DNA from: CAZWCX01 sp964632945
GTDB taxonomy: Bacteria; Planctomycetota; MHYJ01; WSZJ01; CAZWCX01
Assembly: GCA_964632945.1 (NCBI GenBank)
Contig: CAZWCX010000013.1
Location: forward strand, 1-64,000
Direction: 5' to 3'
DNA length: 64,000 nucleotides
Positions within the stretch are counted from its first letter, which is position 1; each line of letters opens with the position of its first letter. The notes under the pieces are model-generated. The model saw only the letters and a list, made by a program, of their open reading frames with translations. It was not told the origin of the DNA and ran no database searches. This document shows positions 62,485 through 64,000 of this stretch, piece after piece. Position numbers and translations under genes: made by a program.

Positions 62485-63876
62485 ATGCCGATGGCCACGG
62501 TTCTCCGGATCCTGGCGGCGGGAACGTTGGCGGCCCTCCTCGGCGCTTTCGCCTGGGCGGACGGCGACGGGGACTCCGCCTCCCACCCGGAGCCCCGGTG
62601 GGTGGCGGCGGACGCGCGCCTGATCCCGATCGCCCCAGGGGCTCCCGGCCGCGACTCTCTCCCTTCCTGGCCCGTGCCGTTCGATCCCGACGGTCGGTTC
62701 CTCTATGGCGTCACCCCCGGCTACACGGTGAGCCCGGGGACCGGGCTCTGGCTGCGCCCCTACTCGACCGACGGCCGCCTCCCGGCCCCCTTCCGAATCC
62801 TGGCCGGCGAACCGCGCGCCTTTCCGTTCTCGTACGGGCCGGGCTCCCCGGTGGACGTGCCGGTGGAGTTCTTCGAGGACGGCGGGCGCTGGCGCTACCG
62901 GATCCCCGCCGTCCTCGAGCTCGCCGCCGAGGACCTCCGCCTCTGCCTGATCGACGGGGACGGCGACGGCTGGTTCGACGACCTCGACGACGATCGGGTC
63001 GCGTTCGGCACGGCGCAGGATCTGCGCCGCTTGAAGTGGCTCCCCTTTCCGGGCGAGGTGACCCAGGGCGGCCGTCGCTGGCTGATCGCGGCGAACCCGC
63101 GCGAGGCTCTGCTCTGGCCCGTTTCGACGGGCGTGCGCAGGGACTACGTCCGCCACGTCGCCGAGATCAATGCCCTGCGCCGGCACGGCGGCCTGCCGCC
63201 GGTCGGTCTCGCCGAAGAGTTGATCCACGGATGCGAGGCCCACTCCGCCTACTGCGGCAACTGGGGGATGACGCACCACGAGAGCCCCGGCCAGCGCGGA
63301 TACAGCCGGGCGGGCGCGTGGGCCGGGCTGCATTCCAACATCGCCCCCGCCCCCAACGCCATCTCCGGCATCCGCCTCCTGCTGAAGACGCTCTGGCACC
63401 GGAACCACTACTATGCCTTCGGCCTCCGCCGCGTCGGCGTAGGCGCCGCCGCGGACGTCGTGACCAGCGATGTGCTCACCCACGCCCACCCGAATGCGCG
63501 CAGCCTCGTCTTCGCCCCGATCGACCGCTCTCTCGATGCGCCGCTCGCCGGGGAAACGGAAGTGCCCTGGCCCTACGTCAAGGAGGAGCGCCCGGGCCCG
63601 TTCATCACCGTCCTGCTCCCCCGCGGGACGCCGGCCCAGTTCCGCTCCGGCTCGGTCACCCCGCGCGGGGGCAAGCCGCTGCTCTTCGACGTCCACGATC
63701 CCGCCCGCCCGGCCCCCGCCGCGCGCAAGCAGGTGCCGGACAACGATTCCTGCATCGTCCTGATCCTCCATCGGACGCTCGAAGCGGGAACCCTCTATGA
63801 CGTGAAAGTCTCGGCGACCCTGGGCGAAGAAGAACGCGAGTTCGTCTGGTCCTTCCGCACCCGCGACAAGCGATAG
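62485..63876 (+). CDS. Secreted CAP-superfamily (SCP/PR1-like) protein with EF-hand-like loop
   Basis: 463 aa. Signal peptide 1-25 (two possible starts, at 62485 and 62491; both keep it). Residues 157-168 read DGDGDGWFDDLD, a calcium-binding EF-hand/dockerin-like loop. A CAP-like domain spans about 221-350: YVRHVAEINALRRHGGL, the CEAHSAYC segment and GMTHHESPG correspond to the His-x-x-x-x-N and HxxH cavity motifs of the family, with C250 and C257 likely disulfide bonded. Function unknown; bacterial CAP proteins are extracellular. 99 nt after the permease/peptidase gene. Confidence 0.8.
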   Translation: MPMATVLRILAAGTLAALLGAFAWADGDGDSASHPEPRWVAADARLIPIAPGAPGRDSLPSWPVPFDPDGRFLYGVTPGYTVSPGTGLWLRPYSTDGRLPAPFRILAGEPRAFPFSYGPGSPVDVPVEFFEDGGRWRYRIPAVLELAAEDLRLCLIDGDGDGWFDDLDDDRVAFGTAQDLRRLKWLPFPGEVTQGGRRWLIAANPREALLWPVSTGVRRDYVRHVAEINALRRHGGLPPVGLAEELIHGCEAHSAYCGNWGMTHHESPGQRGYSRAGAWAGLHSNIAPAPNAISGIRLLLKTLWHRNHYYAFGLRRVGVGAAADVVTSDVLTHAHPNARSLVFAPIDRSLDAPLAGETEVPWPYVKEERPGPFITVLLPRGTPAQFRSGSVTPRGGKPLLFDVHDPARPAPAARKQVPDNDSCIVLILHRTLEAGTLYDVKVSATLGEEEREFVWSFRTRDKR

Positions 63877-63895
63877 ATCCGAGCGCTGCCCGCCC

Positions 63896-64000
63896 CTACG
63901 CCCCGGGGACCGGAGGATCCTTGCGCAACTCCCCGGGGATCCGGCGATCCGCGATCTGCAGGAACGACTCGATGCGCTCCTCGCACCAGAGAACGGGCTG
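63896..64000 (-). CDS. C-terminal end of a minus-strand gene (partial)
   Basis: The last 34 codons of a frame open to the window edge: starts QPVLWCEERIESF and ends DPPVPGA-stop (TAG at 63898-63896). The amphipathic helix ESFLQIADRRIPGEL looks coding. Too short to assign. Confidence 0.4.
   Translation of the reverse strand, partial: QPVLWCEERIESFLQIADRRIPGELRKDPPVPGA

Overview
The window is high-GC (about 70 percent) bacterial chromosome with dense genes on both strands. I see no rRNA, tRNA, insertion sequence, prophage or CRISPR array. Five large Hanks-type Ser/Thr kinases (four fused to a transmembrane segment and long TPR arrays), a prokaryotic RING-like protein, LamG, VIT and CAP secreted proteins, an AsmA-like giant and an outer-membrane barrel point to a Gram-negative lineage with a large signalling repertoire. 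Planctomycetota is the best guess; this is inferred from gene content only.

Layout. 1-5.9 kb: lipoprotein esterase, RING-like membrane protein and saccharopine dehydrogenase family enzyme (minus), then a DUF3300-like repeat protein (plus). 6-20 kb: two kinase-TPR genes, a zinc-type dehydrogenase lacking its structural zinc lobe, a transglutaminase-fold protein whose catalytic Cys is Ala, a membrane-anchored thioredoxin, a GyrI-like protein coupled to a secreted protein with a PHM-like His motif, a small membrane protein and a cytochrome P450. 20-26 kb: a LamG exoprotein, a membrane protein and an internally duplicated soluble protein. 26-30 kb: a cluster with two genes that conventional gene calling would truncate because each contains an in-frame TGA; between them lies a kinase with ten C-terminal CxxC knuckles. 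30-48 kb: subtilase-PHP fusion, GNAT enzyme, beta-barrel, AIM24-like protein, several unknowns and the AsmA-like protein. 48-64 kb: two more kinase-TPR genes flanking a VIT-domain protein, then an ABC ATPase coupled to an ABC permease/M1-peptidase fusion, a CAP-domain exoprotein and the C-terminus of a minus-strand gene.

Main discovery. Two apparent selenoproteins lie within 4 kb. One is a secreted TlpA/thioredoxin-like protein (26245-26856, minus) whose active site reads U-G-A-C. The other is an ArsM-like SAM methyltransferase (29387-30112, plus) whose TGA falls where the family has a conserved C-terminal Cys. Homologous sequence continues past both TGA codons, and each is followed at a suitable distance by a hairpin whose apical loop contains GGUC, the loop sequence I recall for the E. 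coli fdhF SECIS. The thioredoxin gene also has an in-frame TAG just after its signal peptide, so it may be a damaged allele, a sequencing error or something less ordinary. No selA, selB, selC or selD gene is in the window.

Shared themes are leaderless-looking promoters (P450, RING-like gene, one kinase), a 46-residue TPR variant shared by the four kinase-TPR proteins, and redox or metal enzymes with altered key residues.
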